A DNA stretch of 64,000 nt. Origin: Nocardia rhizosphaerihabitans. GTDB lineage: Bacteria; Actinomycetota; Actinomycetes; Mycobacteriales; Mycobacteriaceae. The notes beneath the pieces are model-generated. The model was not told the origin of the DNA. It saw only the letters and a list, made by a program, of their open reading frames with translations, and did no database searches. Where the stretch lies: contig NZ_BMNE01000003.1 of NCBI RefSeq assembly GCF_014646295.1, forward strand, positions 762,422 to 826,421, written 5' to 3'. Shown here in pieces: positions 34,620-44,131 of the stretch. Both the position numbers and the translations under genes were made by a program. Numbering within the stretch: position 1 is the first letter of the stretch; each line of letters starts with the position of its first letter.

Positions 34620-35183
34620 ATGCGGGCAGCGGGTGAGGCGACCAGGGAACGAATACTCGCCGCAGCGAAGGCCGAGTTCGCCGAATTCGGCATCGCCGGA
34701 GCCAGGATCAACCGCATCGCGGCCGCCGCCAACGCCAGCAAAGACCGGCTCTACGCCTACTTCCCCGGCAAGAACGAGCTCTACGCGGCCGTCACCGAGC
34801 GCTGGACCAGCCACACAGCCGTCGAAACCGCTCTCAGCGCCGACGACCTGCCCGCCTACGTCGGCCGCCTCTTCGACCATTTCATCGCCCACCCCGACAA
34901 CGCGCGCCTGCAGGCCTGGGCCGATCTCGAACCGGCGGGCGCCTTCTTCGGCGCGATCCTGCGCGACACCATCGACGCGAAACTCACCGAACTGCGCCGT
35001 GGACAACGCGAAGGCCTGATCACCACCGACATCCCGGCGCCGATCCTGCTCCGCATGCTGTCCGACCTGGCCCGCACCAACGCGATGCAGGCCAGGTTCG
35101 CCGCCGAGAAGGGCGACAGCGACCAACTGGCGACACGCCGCGCGGCCACTGTCTGCGCCGCCACCCGCATCGTCGCTCCGTGA
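34620..35183 (+). CDS. TetR family regulator
   Basis: A 187-residue repressor with an unusually short N-terminus and the helix-turn-helix RINRIAAAANASKDRLYAYF. Between the fold start and FGIAGARI it resembles the TetR at 50181. It is divergent from the DUF4334/dehydrogenase/TetR unit, whose promoter carries two copies of its probable operator. Confidence 0.9.
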   Translation: MRAAGEATRERILAAAKAEFAEFGIAGARINRIAAAANASKDRLYAYFPGKNELYAAVTERWTSHTAVETALSADDLPAYVGRLFDHFIAHPDNARLQAWADLEPAGAFFGAILRDTIDAKLTELRRGQREGLITTDIPAPILLRMLSDLARTNAMQARFAAEKGDSDQLATRRAATVCAATRIVAP

Positions 35184-35219
35184 TCGAGCACAGTCTTCGC
35201 GTCCTCGTACTGTCGTCCG

Positions 35220-35828
35220 GTGAACGAAAACCTGCGCATCTTCTTTTTCGGCGATTCCTTCGTCCAAGGCATCGGTGATCCCGAGTTCCGGGGCTGGGTC
35301 GGGCGCGTCCTCGCCGAAACCGGTAGGGGGATCACGGCATTCAACCTCGGGATCCGCCGCAACACCTCCGACGATGTCCTGCGACGCTGCTGGACCGAGA
35401 TCGAACCCCGCCTGGCGCCCGATGCCGATCACCGGCTGGTCGTGTCCTTCGGCAGCAACGACGCGGTGGAGGAGAACGGTGTGGTCCGGGTCGATCCGGA
35501 CCGCTGCCTGGACAATCTCGCGACCATCCTGGACGGGGCACGGCAGCGCGCGATCGCACCGCTGATCGTCGGCCCGCCGCCGGTGGTCGACGCGGGCGAA
35601 CCCCACCTGCGCAGGACGACCGCGCTCGCCGAACGCATGGCGGCCCTGTGCGACACCCACGACGTGCCGTTCATCGCCACGACAACGACGTTGGCCGAGG
35701 ACCCGATCTGGCGGGCCGAGGTGCTGGCCGGCGACGGCGCCCATCCGGCCGGCGGCGGCTACCGGCGACTGGCCGAGATCGTCCTGGCCGACCGGTGGCA
35801 CGACTGGATCGCCCAGCCACGCCGGTGA
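35220..35828 (+). CDS. SGNH/GDSL-family esterase-like hydrolase
   Basis: A 202-residue cytoplasmic SGNH hydrolase starting with GTG. Block I is FFGDSFVQG with the catalytic Ser, block III is FGSNDA with the Asn, and block V is GDGAHP with the Asp-His pair. The oxyanion Gly is in the GIRRNTSDD region. The substrate may be a lipid, sugar or acyl ester. It follows the TetR gene by 36 bp and converges on the next TetR gene with a 2-bp gap. Confidence 0.88.
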   Translation: MNENLRIFFFGDSFVQGIGDPEFRGWVGRVLAETGRGITAFNLGIRRNTSDDVLRRCWTEIEPRLAPDADHRLVVSFGSNDAVEENGVVRVDPDRCLDNLATILDGARQRAIAPLIVGPPPVVDAGEPHLRRTTALAERMAALCDTHDVPFIATTTTLAEDPIWRAEVLAGDGAHPAGGGYRRLAEIVLADRWHDWIAQPRR

Positions 35829-35830
35829 CC

Positions 35831-36490
35831 TCAGTGCGCGGGCGTCGCGCGGGGGCTTTCGGTGCGCGGGACCTGGAGTAGCTGCCGGGCGATGAGGTCG
35901 GTGAGGTGTTCGCGCGTGGTGTCGAATTCCCCGCGCATCCACGCCGCCACCAGCTCGAGGGTGCCACTGACCACGACGTAGGCATTCATCGCCGAGTCGA
36001 GCACGTCGTCCGAGGAATCCGGGAGGAGTTCCCTGGCGACCGCGGCCATCGCCGCGGCGATCGAGTGCTGGGTGGACAGCCGCGCGGCTTGCAGCGCTTC
36101 GGTGCTGTGGGCGGTCAGCAGCAGCGCGTGCCTGCGGGGGTCGGCGATCAGGAACCCCAGCGCGGCGTCGGCGGCGGCATGGACCTGACTGTGGATATCG
36201 GGGGCCGCCGCGTGGGTAGCCGCGACGACGGTGGCGATGCCTTCGGCGGTGAGCTCGTCGACCAGCGCCGACAGCAGGGTGTCGCGGTCGGCGAACTGCT
36301 CGTAGAAGTAACGGTCGTTGAGACGCGCGTGGGTGCAGACCGCCCGCTTGGTCACCGCGGGCGCGCCACCCTCGGCAAGCAGGTCGAGCGCCGCGTCGAA
36401 CAGTGCGGCACGACGCCGGGATCGCCGCTCGTCGGCGGCCACCCCCGCGTAGGCGCGCGGCGTGGTCGTGCTGTCGGAGTGCTCACCCAT
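35831..36490 (-). CDS. TetR family regulator of the MpaB-type oxygenase (inferred)
   Basis: A 219-residue TetR protein with the helix-turn-helix VTKRAVCTHARLNDRYFYEQF. It is divergent from the MpaB-type gene, with two identical-geometry operators between the starts. An in-frame ATG at 36500-36502 would add four residues. Its ligand domain has no recognisable inducer family. Confidence 0.88.
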   Translation of the reverse strand: MGEHSDSTTTPRAYAGVAADERRSRRRAALFDAALDLLAEGGAPAVTKRAVCTHARLNDRYFYEQFADRDTLLSALVDELTAEGIATVVAATHAAAPDIHSQVHAAADAALGFLIADPRRHALLLTAHSTEALQAARLSTQHSIAAAMAAVARELLPDSSDDVLDSAMNAYVVVSGTLELVAAWMRGEFDTTREHLTDLIARQLLQVPRTESPRATPAH

Positions 36491-36512
36491 GCTCTTGACC
36501 ATCTCACAATTT

Positions 36513-36558
36513 TGGTGCACTCTGACACCACACGAGTTTCTGGTGTCGCACGGCACCA
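36513..36558. promoter_or_regulatory. Two operators, TGGTG-N8-CACCA
   Basis: TGGTGCACTCTGACACCA (36513-36530) and TGGTGTCGCACGGCACCA (36541-36558) have the same 5-8-5 geometry, with centres 28 bp apart, between the divergent TetR (start 36490) and oxygenase (start 36621) genes. Confidence 0.75.
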
Positions 36559-36620
36559 GATTGGCGCCAAGGCGTCGACCGGGCTCGCATGTCCTCGACG
36601 CTGGAACAAAGGAGTTCCCG

Positions 36621-37547
36621 ATGACCTGTCCCGTGCCACACATCACCGAATCCACGGCACCCGAACACCTCTCCGGTGCCGTCGCACGATTCGAGCGAGT
36701 GGGCGGATCGGTGCTGTTCGGCCTGTTCGCGGTAGGCCTGTTCGACCAGCCGATGCTGCCGCCGGTCTCGGCCGCACTGGAAGCCACCGGCCGTTCGCGG
36801 AATCAGCCGTGGGCACGCGCGGTCCGCACCGCCGCCGCCGACCAGCTGATCTACCACGGCGAAGACCCCGAACGCGCCGCCGAGGCACACCGGCTCATGG
36901 TGCTGCACCGCGACGTCAAAGGCATCGGCCCGGACGGCGAACGGTATTCCGCGCTCAACCCGCAGGCATGGAACTGGATCCTCTACTCGGCGTTCTTCGT
37001 CCAGCGCGGCGCCTACATCGCCCTCACCGGCACCGAACCCACCCCTGCCGAGAACCAGGCGATCTGGGACCACTACCGGCACAAGACCGACGGATTGCAC
37101 CTGCCCGGCAAGTCCCGGCCGATCGAGGACTACACCGAACTGGTCGCCCACTACGAGCGCATGGCCGCCGACGAACTCCGCGCCACCCCCGCACTCGCCG
37201 CCGCCACCGACTCGGTCCGGCAGGCGCCGCTACCGGACTTCTTCCCCGCCGTGGCAGGCCCGCTGTGGCGGCTGAGCTCCCCGATACTCAGCCATGTGGT
37301 GATGGTGCTCGGCTGCGGCATCATGCATCCCGACGTGCGCGCCCGCATGCCCATCACCTGGACCCGCCGCCACGACCGCGAATTCGCGGCGATCACCGCC
37401 GTGCTGCGCGTCGCTTTCGACCGGCTGCCCACCTCGGTCACCGATTCCCCGATGGCACGAAACCGGCGCAAGTACCGCAAGCTGGTGGCGCAGTATCGCG
37501 AGGTCGGACTGACCTCGTTCGCGCCCGAGCCCGCCGTCAGGTCGTGA
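36621..37547 (+). CDS. Oxygenase MpaB family protein (DUF2236)
   Basis: A 308-residue helical protein of the MpaB/latex-clearing-protein superfamily, which includes haem-dependent oxygenases. The family-style motifs are RSRNQPWARAVRTAA, HRDVKG, YSALNPQAWNWILYSAFF and HYRHKTDGL; His residues in these blocks are candidate haem ligands. AAAGGAG lies 6 bp before the ATG. Two TetR operators upstream indicate inducible expression. The substrate is unknown. Confidence 0.85.
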   Translation: MTCPVPHITESTAPEHLSGAVARFERVGGSVLFGLFAVGLFDQPMLPPVSAALEATGRSRNQPWARAVRTAAADQLIYHGEDPERAAEAHRLMVLHRDVKGIGPDGERYSALNPQAWNWILYSAFFVQRGAYIALTGTEPTPAENQAIWDHYRHKTDGLHLPGKSRPIEDYTELVAHYERMAADELRATPALAAATDSVRQAPLPDFFPAVAGPLWRLSSPILSHVVMVLGCGIMHPDVRARMPITWTRRHDREFAAITAVLRVAFDRLPTSVTDSPMARNRRKYRKLVAQYREVGLTSFAPEPAVRS

Positions 37548-37604
37548 GCGGCAGGGCCGAATCAGGCCCTGTTGACAGCATCTGACCACCACCGGATCAT
37601 CTTC

Positions 37605-37620
37605 TTGGACATTTGTCCGA
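37605..37620. promoter_or_regulatory. Palindrome TTGGACA-TT-TGTCCGA upstream of the FAD monooxygenase
   Basis: An inverted repeat of 7-bp arms (one mismatch) lies 25 bp before the preferred start of the monooxygenase gene. No regulator gene is adjacent on this strand, so the binding protein is unknown. Confidence 0.45.
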
Positions 37621-37644
37621 GACTCGATGCCCGAGGCGGTACCC

Positions 37645-39069
37645 ATGCTCGATTCCCCCGTCACCTCGGTCGAACAGGCCGACGTCGTCGTAGTCGGCGC
37701 CCGCTGCGCCGGCTCAGCGACGGCCGTGACGCTGGCACGAGCTGGTCACCGGGTCGTCGTCCTCGACGCCGCTCCCCTACCGTCGGACACGCTGTCCACG
37801 CACCTGCTGTGGCCGGCCGGGCTCGCCGAATTGCGGCGACTCGGTGTGCTCGCCGAGGTCGAGGCACTCGACGCGCCCCGGCTGACCCGGGCCTACGCCG
37901 ACGGCGCCGGGTACGGCATCGAATCGCCGTTTCCCGCCGTCGACGGGATCGACTACGCGATGTGCGTGCGGCGCACCGGCCTCGACGGCGTCCTCGCACG
38001 GGCCGCGATCGAGGCCGGTGCCGACGTCCGGCCGCGATGCCGGGTCACCTCCATCGTCTGGGCGCAGAACCGGTGTGCCGGTGTGCGATACACCGATCGG
38101 TCCGGTGCCGTCGTCGAGATCAGGGCAGCGCTGGTCGTCGGCGCGGACGGCCGCCACAGCACCGTCGCTCGCTCGGTCGGCGCCGACCAGCCTTTCCTCA
38201 CCACGCCCAGCGGACGCGACTGCTACTACGCGTACTGGCGTGACACCACCGGCAACCCACGCCACACCGCCGCCCAATGGCGCCACGGCGCCGACCTCGG
38301 CACCGCGTTCCCCTGCGACGACGGCCTCGTCCTGAGCCTCGTGCAACCACCCGCGGTACCGGGCCGATCAGGACCGGGCGAAGCCGAACGACGCTATACC
38401 GAAGCGGTGGACCGGATTCCGGCGCTGGCCGCCCGGCTGCGCGGATGCGAACGTGTCGGCCGGGTCCGCGCGGCCACCGGCATCGCCTCCTACTTCCGGC
38501 GATCCGCGGGCCCCGGCTGGGCGCTGCCGGGCGACGCAGGCCACTTCAAAGATCCCGTCACCGCGCAGGGCATCCGCGACGCCCTGCACTACGGCCGACT
38601 ACTCGCCGAAGCCGTCACCGCCGTCATCGACGACCCACGCGCACTGGACCGGTCACTGCTGGAATGGGAGCGACGGCGCATCGTCGAATGCCGCGACATC
38701 TTCCATTGGACCAACCGGCTCGCACGCGGAGAAGCCATGCGCCCCTTGGAGATCGCGTTGTATCGCAGCGCCGCCACCGACCCGGAACTGGCCCGCATCA
38801 CCACCGGCATCTTCTCCCGCACCCGCAGACCCGCCGAGCTGTACACCCCCTCACGCGCCGCACGGCTGGTCGTCGACGCGGTGCGCGACCAGCGCGCGAA
38901 CACCCGTGCCGTGCTCCTCGACCTTGCCCTGGAGATCCGCACGGGCGCCCGCAACTGGTTCACGGATCGAACTGCTTTGCGCGGCAACACGCCGCCCCTG
39001 CCGCCCCCCACACGCGTCCGGCGACCTACCCCGACTGTTCCCGAAAGTCGAGCAACCCGAGGCCGGTGA
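37645..39069 (+). CDS. FAD-dependent monooxygenase/oxidoreductase (PHBH-like fold)
   Basis: A 474-residue flavoprotein. VVVVGARCAGSATAVTLARAGH in the N-terminus is an FAD Rossmann motif of the GARCAGS type, VVGADGRHSTVAR is the DG motif, and LPGDAGHFKDPVTAQGIRDAL is the GD motif. It probably hydroxylates or epoxidises with NAD(P)H. I chose ATG 37645 because GAGGCGG lies 6 bp upstream; an ATG at 37627 adds six residues. Its 3' end overlaps the convergent carboxylic acid reductase gene by 44 bp. Confidence 0.85.
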   Translation: MLDSPVTSVEQADVVVVGARCAGSATAVTLARAGHRVVVLDAAPLPSDTLSTHLLWPAGLAELRRLGVLAEVEALDAPRLTRAYADGAGYGIESPFPAVDGIDYAMCVRRTGLDGVLARAAIEAGADVRPRCRVTSIVWAQNRCAGVRYTDRSGAVVEIRAALVVGADGRHSTVARSVGADQPFLTTPSGRDCYYAYWRDTTGNPRHTAAQWRHGADLGTAFPCDDGLVLSLVQPPAVPGRSGPGEAERRYTEAVDRIPALAARLRGCERVGRVRAATGIASYFRRSAGPGWALPGDAGHFKDPVTAQGIRDALHYGRLLAEAVTAVIDDPRALDRSLLEWERRRIVECRDIFHWTNRLARGEAMRPLEIALYRSAATDPELARITTGIFSRTRRPAELYTPSRAARLVVDAVRDQRANTRAVLLDLALEIRTGARNWFTDRTALRGNTPPLPPPTRVRRPTPTVPESRATRGR

Positions 39070-42000
39070 GGTCGCTGACATACTTCTCGATCAATTCCGG
39101 ACCCAGGTGCGGAATATCGTGATCGGCCCCGATCCGTGCCGCCCGCACCGCCGCCCGGAAACCGTCGGCAGGCAACGCCGAACCGGGCAGCGGCCGGCCA
39201 GGACGCCGATGCGCGTGCAGCAGCGGAAGCAAGGTGTGTTTGCGCTGTTCCTCGGGCAGTGCCCGCAAGGCGGTCTCGAAGCGAGCGAACCATTCGCCGT
39301 AGTCCTCGATGCGGTCCACCCGATAACCCGCCTCGATCAGCCAGTCCACGAACACATCGAGCGAAATCCCGTCGTCGTGCGGGTTGACGACATCGTAGGT
39401 GCGATATCCGTCGGTCGCCGCCGCACCGAGCCCGGTGACCGCAGCGGCGACGAAATCGGCGGGCAGCCCGTCATAGTGTGCGCGCTGCCGCCGACCACGG
39501 GAATCGGTGACGTAGAACGACATCGGCGCGACACCGGTCACCAGCACGCTCAGCAGCAAGCGCGTGAACACATCGGGCACATTCAGCTGACCCGGATAGA
39601 CGCTGTGCGCCAGGATCATGTCCGAACGGAACACCGCCACCGGCAACCCGAAACGGTCCGACGCCTCCCGCAGCAACACCTCCCCCGCCCACTTGCTGTT
39701 GCCATATCCGTTGGCGTAGGTCTGGTCGAGGCGGCGCACGGGACTCATGATCCGCACGTCACCGTCCTCGGCGAAAGACTCCCCCTGCGCCGCGACCGCC
39801 ACCGTCGACAAATAGCTCACCGGCTTGCGCGTAGCCGTCAACGCGAGCCGGATGACCTCCGCGGTCCCGACCACATTCGGGCCGAACAGATGCGCATAGG
39901 GCAGAACATGATTCACCAATGCCGCCGAGTGCACGATCAGGTCGACATCCTCGGCCAAGGGCTGCCAACTCGACGAGTCGAGACCGAAATTCGGTTCCCC
40001 GATATCGCCGGGCAGCACCTCCAGCCCGCCCGCCGCGAGCGCACGGAAACGCTCACCCAGGTCCCTGTCGGTATCGAAGGCCGCATCGAGTCGCGCGCGG
40101 GCGGCAGTGGCATCGCCGCCCCTGACCACACAGATCACCCGACCGCCGACCGGCGCCAGCCGTTCAAGCCAGGTCAGCAGGAGAAACCGGCCGAGATAGC
40201 CGTTCGCGCCGGTGATCAGCACCGTGTTCGCCGGTGCCGTCGCCGCCGGAATGCCCGGCGCCGCGGCCAACGTCGCGGCGTCGATGAACTGTGCCAAGGT
40301 CAGGTCTTCCGCACGGATCGACGTCGCGTGCGCGCCGTGCACCGCGTCGCTGTCGACTCTGCGCGTGCCCGGTTCGCGTTCCCGACGGACGTAATCGGCG
40401 ATCCGGGCCAGGTCGCTGTCCGGTCCGAGCAGAACATTCACTGGAACGTCGACGTCGAGAAGTTCCCGCAGCAACGTCGAATACGACAGGGCTGCCAGCG
40501 AATCCCCACCCAGGTCACCGAACCGCGCATCCGGGCGCAGATCCGACGCCGCGCAGCCCAGCACCGCCCGCGCGGCCCGAGCGACCGTGTCGAACAGCGG
40601 CAGGCCCGCAGCGTCGCGGCGCAAACTCGCCAGCTCCGCCTCCTGGTCCCGCACCACCTCGTCGTACAGCGCCTCCAGGCGCTCACCGTAGTGCTGCTTC
40701 AGCTTGGGCCGCAACAACTTCCCGACACCGGACAGCAGACCGTTGGCGATCGAGAACGGTTCGGGCTCGATCAGGAAGTCACGCGGGATCTCGTACGGCT
40801 CCAGCTCCGCGACGGCGGCGGCACGCTGCAACGACGCACCCACCGCCGCCCGCAACTCGTCGGCCGGTCCGGCCAGTGCCGCCTCGGTCGGCACGACAAC
40901 AGCCAGCAGATACGCCCGCTCGCTGCTGCCGTACACATAGATCTGGCGTATCAGGTCGGCACCGGCGAAGATCGCCTCCAGCCGCGACACCGTCACGAAC
41001 TCGCCCTGCGACAGCTTCAGCACGTTGTTGCGGCGATCCACATAGGCCAGCCGGTCCGGTGCCAGCTCGGCGACCACATCCCCGGTACGGCAGAAACCGT
41101 CCTCGTCGAACACCTGGGCGGTGACCTCGGGTCGCCGGTAATAGCCCGCGATCATGGTCGTCGTCTTCAACAGCAGCTCACCACGCGGATAGGGCTTGTC
41201 GGTGCGGAAATAGCCGAGCTCCGGCACATCGACGAGCTTGTAGTCCAGCACCGGCGGCCGCATCACCTTGGTATCGAAGATGACGCCCCCACCGGTCTCG
41301 GTGGAGCCATACCCGTCGTGCAGCCGCAACTGCAGCACCGACTCCACGAAACCGCGCAGATCCGGCGCGATCGGCGCGCTCCCGCACAACACCGTCATCA
41401 GACGGCCACCCAGCAACTGTTCGCGCAGTTCGGTTTTCACCACGTCGCCGAGCGCGTCCAGATCCACGCCGGGCCGCGAACGCCGATCGACCTCGCGCCG
41501 GTAGCGCTGCAGGATCATCTCGCACACCCGCGGCACCAGGAAGATCTCCGTCGGCCGCACCAGTTCGATGTCCTCGAACAGGGTCGACATATCCGCTACC
41601 GCAGCGAAATACGCGGTCCCACCGCGGGCAAGCACACCGTTGAGAGTCAGCCGGGCGGCGATATGACTCATGGGCAGGAAATTGAGATTGATGACGGCAT
41701 TCGGACGGGCATGCTGCCACCCCGCCGCGACGAGGCGATGGGTGTACATCGCGCCCTTGGGTGTGCCGGTGCTGCCGGAGGTGTAGATCAGCATCGCCAG
41801 CGGATCCTCGCCCGCCGCAGGCACCGTCAGTGGTGCGGGATCGAGCGTCCGGCCGCGGTCGACCGTCTCGTCGATGGTGTGGAGCGCGACCGTGGAGCCT
41901 GCCGTGCGCAGCCGAGCGCGAGCCGCGGCGAGTGCGTCGCGGTGATCATCGTCGTCGGCATGATGATCGAACACCAGCAGCGTGCACGGTGACGCACCGG

Positions 42001-42529
42001 CGAGAACAGCATCGACCGCGATCGACAGATGCGCGGTGTCCACCGCGAACACCCGCGGCCCCGTCTCGTCCAGGATCGAGCGCAGTTGCGACAGACCCGC
42101 ACCCGCCTGCAACGGAACAGCCACCGCACTCAGATGGATCGTCGCCAGATCGAGCACGGTGTAGTCGGCGCCGGTGAAACCGAGGGTCGCGACGAAGTCG
42201 TCCGCCGCGACACCGTCGGCGTGCCAGGCAGCAGCGAGAGCGCGGGCCCGCTCCCACACCTCGCGGTAGGTCAGCAGTTCGAACTCCGGCAGCAGTCGCC
42301 GCGTCGCGCGCCCGCCCGCCGACACCAGTTCGGTGCGCCGGACTCCCAGCGCGGGCCGGTCCGCGTACGCCGTCATCACCGTCGAAACGATCTCGGTCAG
42401 TGGGAGACCGGGCGTGGTGACGGCCGCGTAGACGCCCTCGTCGGGTGCCGCCGCGCGGATCTGCGCGTCTTCGGCGTAGAGCGTCCTGATGCGGTGAGCC
42501 AGCTGACCGGCGTCGAGATCGACGGTCAT
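39026..42529 (-). CDS. car: Carboxylic acid reductase (CAR)
   Basis: A 1167-residue three-domain enzyme reducing carboxylic acids to aldehydes with ATP and NADPH. The adenylation domain (about 1-645) has the P-loop YTSGSTGTPKGAMYT at 249-263, GYGSTETGG at 407-414 and Lys604 in LLSGVGKLLRP. The carrier domain has the phosphopantetheine Ser677 in LGGDSLAALS. The reductase domain (from about 765) has TGANGYLG at 773-780 and the Tyr942/Lys946 pair in GYGNSK. It needs a phosphopantetheinyl transferase, which is not in this window. The ATG overlaps the carboxylesterase stop (ATGA). The length matches Nocardia and Mycobacterium CARs. Confidence 0.96.
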   Translation of the reverse strand: MTVDLDAGQLAHRIRTLYAEDAQIRAAAPDEGVYAAVTTPGLPLTEIVSTVMTAYADRPALGVRRTELVSAGGRATRRLLPEFELLTYREVWERARALAAAWHADGVAADDFVATLGFTGADYTVLDLATIHLSAVAVPLQAGAGLSQLRSILDETGPRVFAVDTAHLSIAVDAVLAGASPCTLLVFDHHADDDDHRDALAAARARLRTAGSTVALHTIDETVDRGRTLDPAPLTVPAAGEDPLAMLIYTSGSTGTPKGAMYTHRLVAAGWQHARPNAVINLNFLPMSHIAARLTLNGVLARGGTAYFAAVADMSTLFEDIELVRPTEIFLVPRVCEMILQRYRREVDRRSRPGVDLDALGDVVKTELREQLLGGRLMTVLCGSAPIAPDLRGFVESVLQLRLHDGYGSTETGGGVIFDTKVMRPPVLDYKLVDVPELGYFRTDKPYPRGELLLKTTTMIAGYYRRPEVTAQVFDEDGFCRTGDVVAELAPDRLAYVDRRNNVLKLSQGEFVTVSRLEAIFAGADLIRQIYVYGSSERAYLLAVVVPTEAALAGPADELRAAVGASLQRAAAVAELEPYEIPRDFLIEPEPFSIANGLLSGVGKLLRPKLKQHYGERLEALYDEVVRDQEAELASLRRDAAGLPLFDTVARAARAVLGCAASDLRPDARFGDLGGDSLAALSYSTLLRELLDVDVPVNVLLGPDSDLARIADYVRREREPGTRRVDSDAVHGAHATSIRAEDLTLAQFIDAATLAAAPGIPAATAPANTVLITGANGYLGRFLLLTWLERLAPVGGRVICVVRGGDATAARARLDAAFDTDRDLGERFRALAAGGLEVLPGDIGEPNFGLDSSSWQPLAEDVDLIVHSAALVNHVLPYAHLFGPNVVGTAEVIRLALTATRKPVSYLSTVAVAAQGESFAEDGDVRIMSPVRRLDQTYANGYGNSKWAGEVLLREASDRFGLPVAVFRSDMILAHSVYPGQLNVPDVFTRLLLSVLVTGVAPMSFYVTDSRGRRQRAHYDGLPADFVAAAVTGLGAAATDGYRTYDVVNPHDDGISLDVFVDWLIEAGYRVDRIEDYGEWFARFETALRALPEEQRKHTLLPLLHAHRRPGRPLPGSALPADGFRAAVRAARIGADHDIPHLGPELIEKYVSDLTGLGLLDFREQSG

Positions 42530-44052
42530 GCCTCGGTCTTCCGATCCGCGGCACCCGGCAGCGCGATCCGAACACCCTGCCACGCTTCCCGTTGCGCGGC
42601 ATCAGGGTCGATCAGCACGCGGGACGGATGGTCGATGATGCAGGTCGCCCTACGCTCGGCCGTGTATGGCGTCCAGGGCGGCAGAGGTCGGCCCGTCCGG
42701 GCGAAACTCAGCCAGTTGTCCTGAACCAGATTCTGCACGGACCGGAACGCGCGCCGCCCACCCGCCGACGTCATCGCCCGGCCGACCGGGGTGTCGACCC
42801 ATCCGAACACCGGAACCAGGTCGAGCGCGTGGGTCGCACCGAAACCGGCCAGCCGCACCGCGCGCGGCGCGAAGTCGAAGCGATAGGCATACGTCGGCGC
42901 GAACCTGCTGTGGCCCTCCAGCACGGCCAGTGTCGGACGCCAGAACATGAAATCACCACCGATCCGCACCGCGGTCCTTGCCGCGGGATAGCCGGGGTAG
43001 CTCCTGATCACGCGCTGCTCGGCGCCGGGCTCGCAGCGCCCGAAGATCGTCGTCAGCTGCTCGGGAGTATGCGGGACCGACTTCGCGAACCGCTGGAACA
43101 GCGTCGCCTCGTCCCGGTTGGTGCCGATGATCAGCGGCACCGGACGCGCACGGCCCGCGGTGATCGCATCGATCGGCGCCTCCGGCAGGAAGTCACCGTC
43201 GACCACGGGGGAGTAAGCGAAGCTGCCCGGCAGCTCACGCAGGGACCGGCCAAGCGCCCGGTCGGCCGCCCGGCACAACTCACTCGCCTTGGCCGTGGTC
43301 AGGACGGTCGCCGCGTCGGCGGGATCGGCTCCGAGCCGTTGCAGGCAACTGCGGGCGAACCGGCGAGCTTCCTCCGGCTGTGCCGTCCAATCCGCCGGTG
43401 CGCTCTGGGCGATCGCACGGTGGAACAAGCCACGCGCCGCGGGCGTCGCCAGCAGCGTGATCACCGCGTGCGCACCCGCCGATTCACCGAAGATCGTCAC
43501 GTTGTCGGGATCACCGCCGAACGCGGCGATATTGCGCTGCACCCACTCGAGTGCAGCTACCTGATCACGCAGGCCCAGATTCGACTCGAACGGCCTTCCC
43601 GCCGTGGAGAACTCGCTGAAGTCGACGTAGCCCATCGCCCCGAGCCGGTAGGTCACCGACACCACCACGACATCACCACGCGTCGCCAGCCGCGCACCGG
43701 AATACATGCTGGCCGCACCGATGAGGTAGCCGCCGCCGTGAATGAACACCATGACCGGCCGCGGGGTCGTCGACGGCGTCGCGGGAGCGGTCACATTCAG
43801 GGTGAGACAGTCCTCGCCGATCGGCTGCCAGGTGCGCGGCCCGGTGCGGGCACCATTGGGATGCTGCGTCGCGGCGAAACCGAACTCCGTCGCCGAACGC
43901 ACCCCCGCCCATGGTTGCACTGGCTGCGGGGCGCGGAACCTCAGTTCCCCGACGGGCGGGGCCGCATAGGGCAGGGCACGCCAGCTGAGGACTCGACGGC
44001 CCGCACGACCGCGCACGACTCCGTCGGCGGTCACGATCTCGGTGGACACCAT
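42526..44052 (-). CDS. Type B carboxylesterase
   Basis: A 508-residue carboxylesterase. The oxyanion hole is VFIHGGGYLIG, the nucleophile Ser is in FGESAGAHA, and GTNRDEATLF carries the acid region; GEDCLTLNV is the family's second signature. The terminal His is likely in the GATHALDLVPVFG block. It has no signal peptide. Its stop overlaps the CAR start, so ester cleavage and acid reduction are probably linked: an ester would give an acid that CAR turns into an aldehyde. Confidence 0.92.
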   Translation of the reverse strand: MVSTEIVTADGVVRGRAGRRVLSWRALPYAAPPVGELRFRAPQPVQPWAGVRSATEFGFAATQHPNGARTGPRTWQPIGEDCLTLNVTAPATPSTTPRPVMVFIHGGGYLIGAASMYSGARLATRGDVVVVSVTYRLGAMGYVDFSEFSTAGRPFESNLGLRDQVAALEWVQRNIAAFGGDPDNVTIFGESAGAHAVITLLATPAARGLFHRAIAQSAPADWTAQPEEARRFARSCLQRLGADPADAATVLTTAKASELCRAADRALGRSLRELPGSFAYSPVVDGDFLPEAPIDAITAGRARPVPLIIGTNRDEATLFQRFAKSVPHTPEQLTTIFGRCEPGAEQRVIRSYPGYPAARTAVRIGGDFMFWRPTLAVLEGHSRFAPTYAYRFDFAPRAVRLAGFGATHALDLVPVFGWVDTPVGRAMTSAGGRRAFRSVQNLVQDNWLSFARTGRPLPPWTPYTAERRATCIIDHPSRVLIDPDAAQREAWQGVRIALPGAADRKTEA

Positions 44053-44067
44053 GTCCTCACAGTACGT

Positions 44068-44082
44068 GGTACCAGCGGTACC
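44068..44082. promoter_or_regulatory. GGTACC-AGC-GGTACC repeat before the esterase/CAR operon
   Basis: Two GGTACC palindromes separated by 3 bp lie 15 bp upstream of the carboxylesterase ATG. Spacing and position suit an operator, but no regulator gene adjoins it. Confidence 0.4.
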
Positions 44083-44131
44083 GCGCAGGCGGTTCGGTCG
44101 TCTAACGGTCTGCGCGGATTAGACTGGGCCG

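Noticed and set aside
38453..41992. Plus-strand open frame of 1179 codons opposite the carboxylic acid reductase
   Set aside because: It is antisense to the well-supported CAR domains and rich in Arg/Pro/His, typical of GC-driven shadow frames. No domain is visible.
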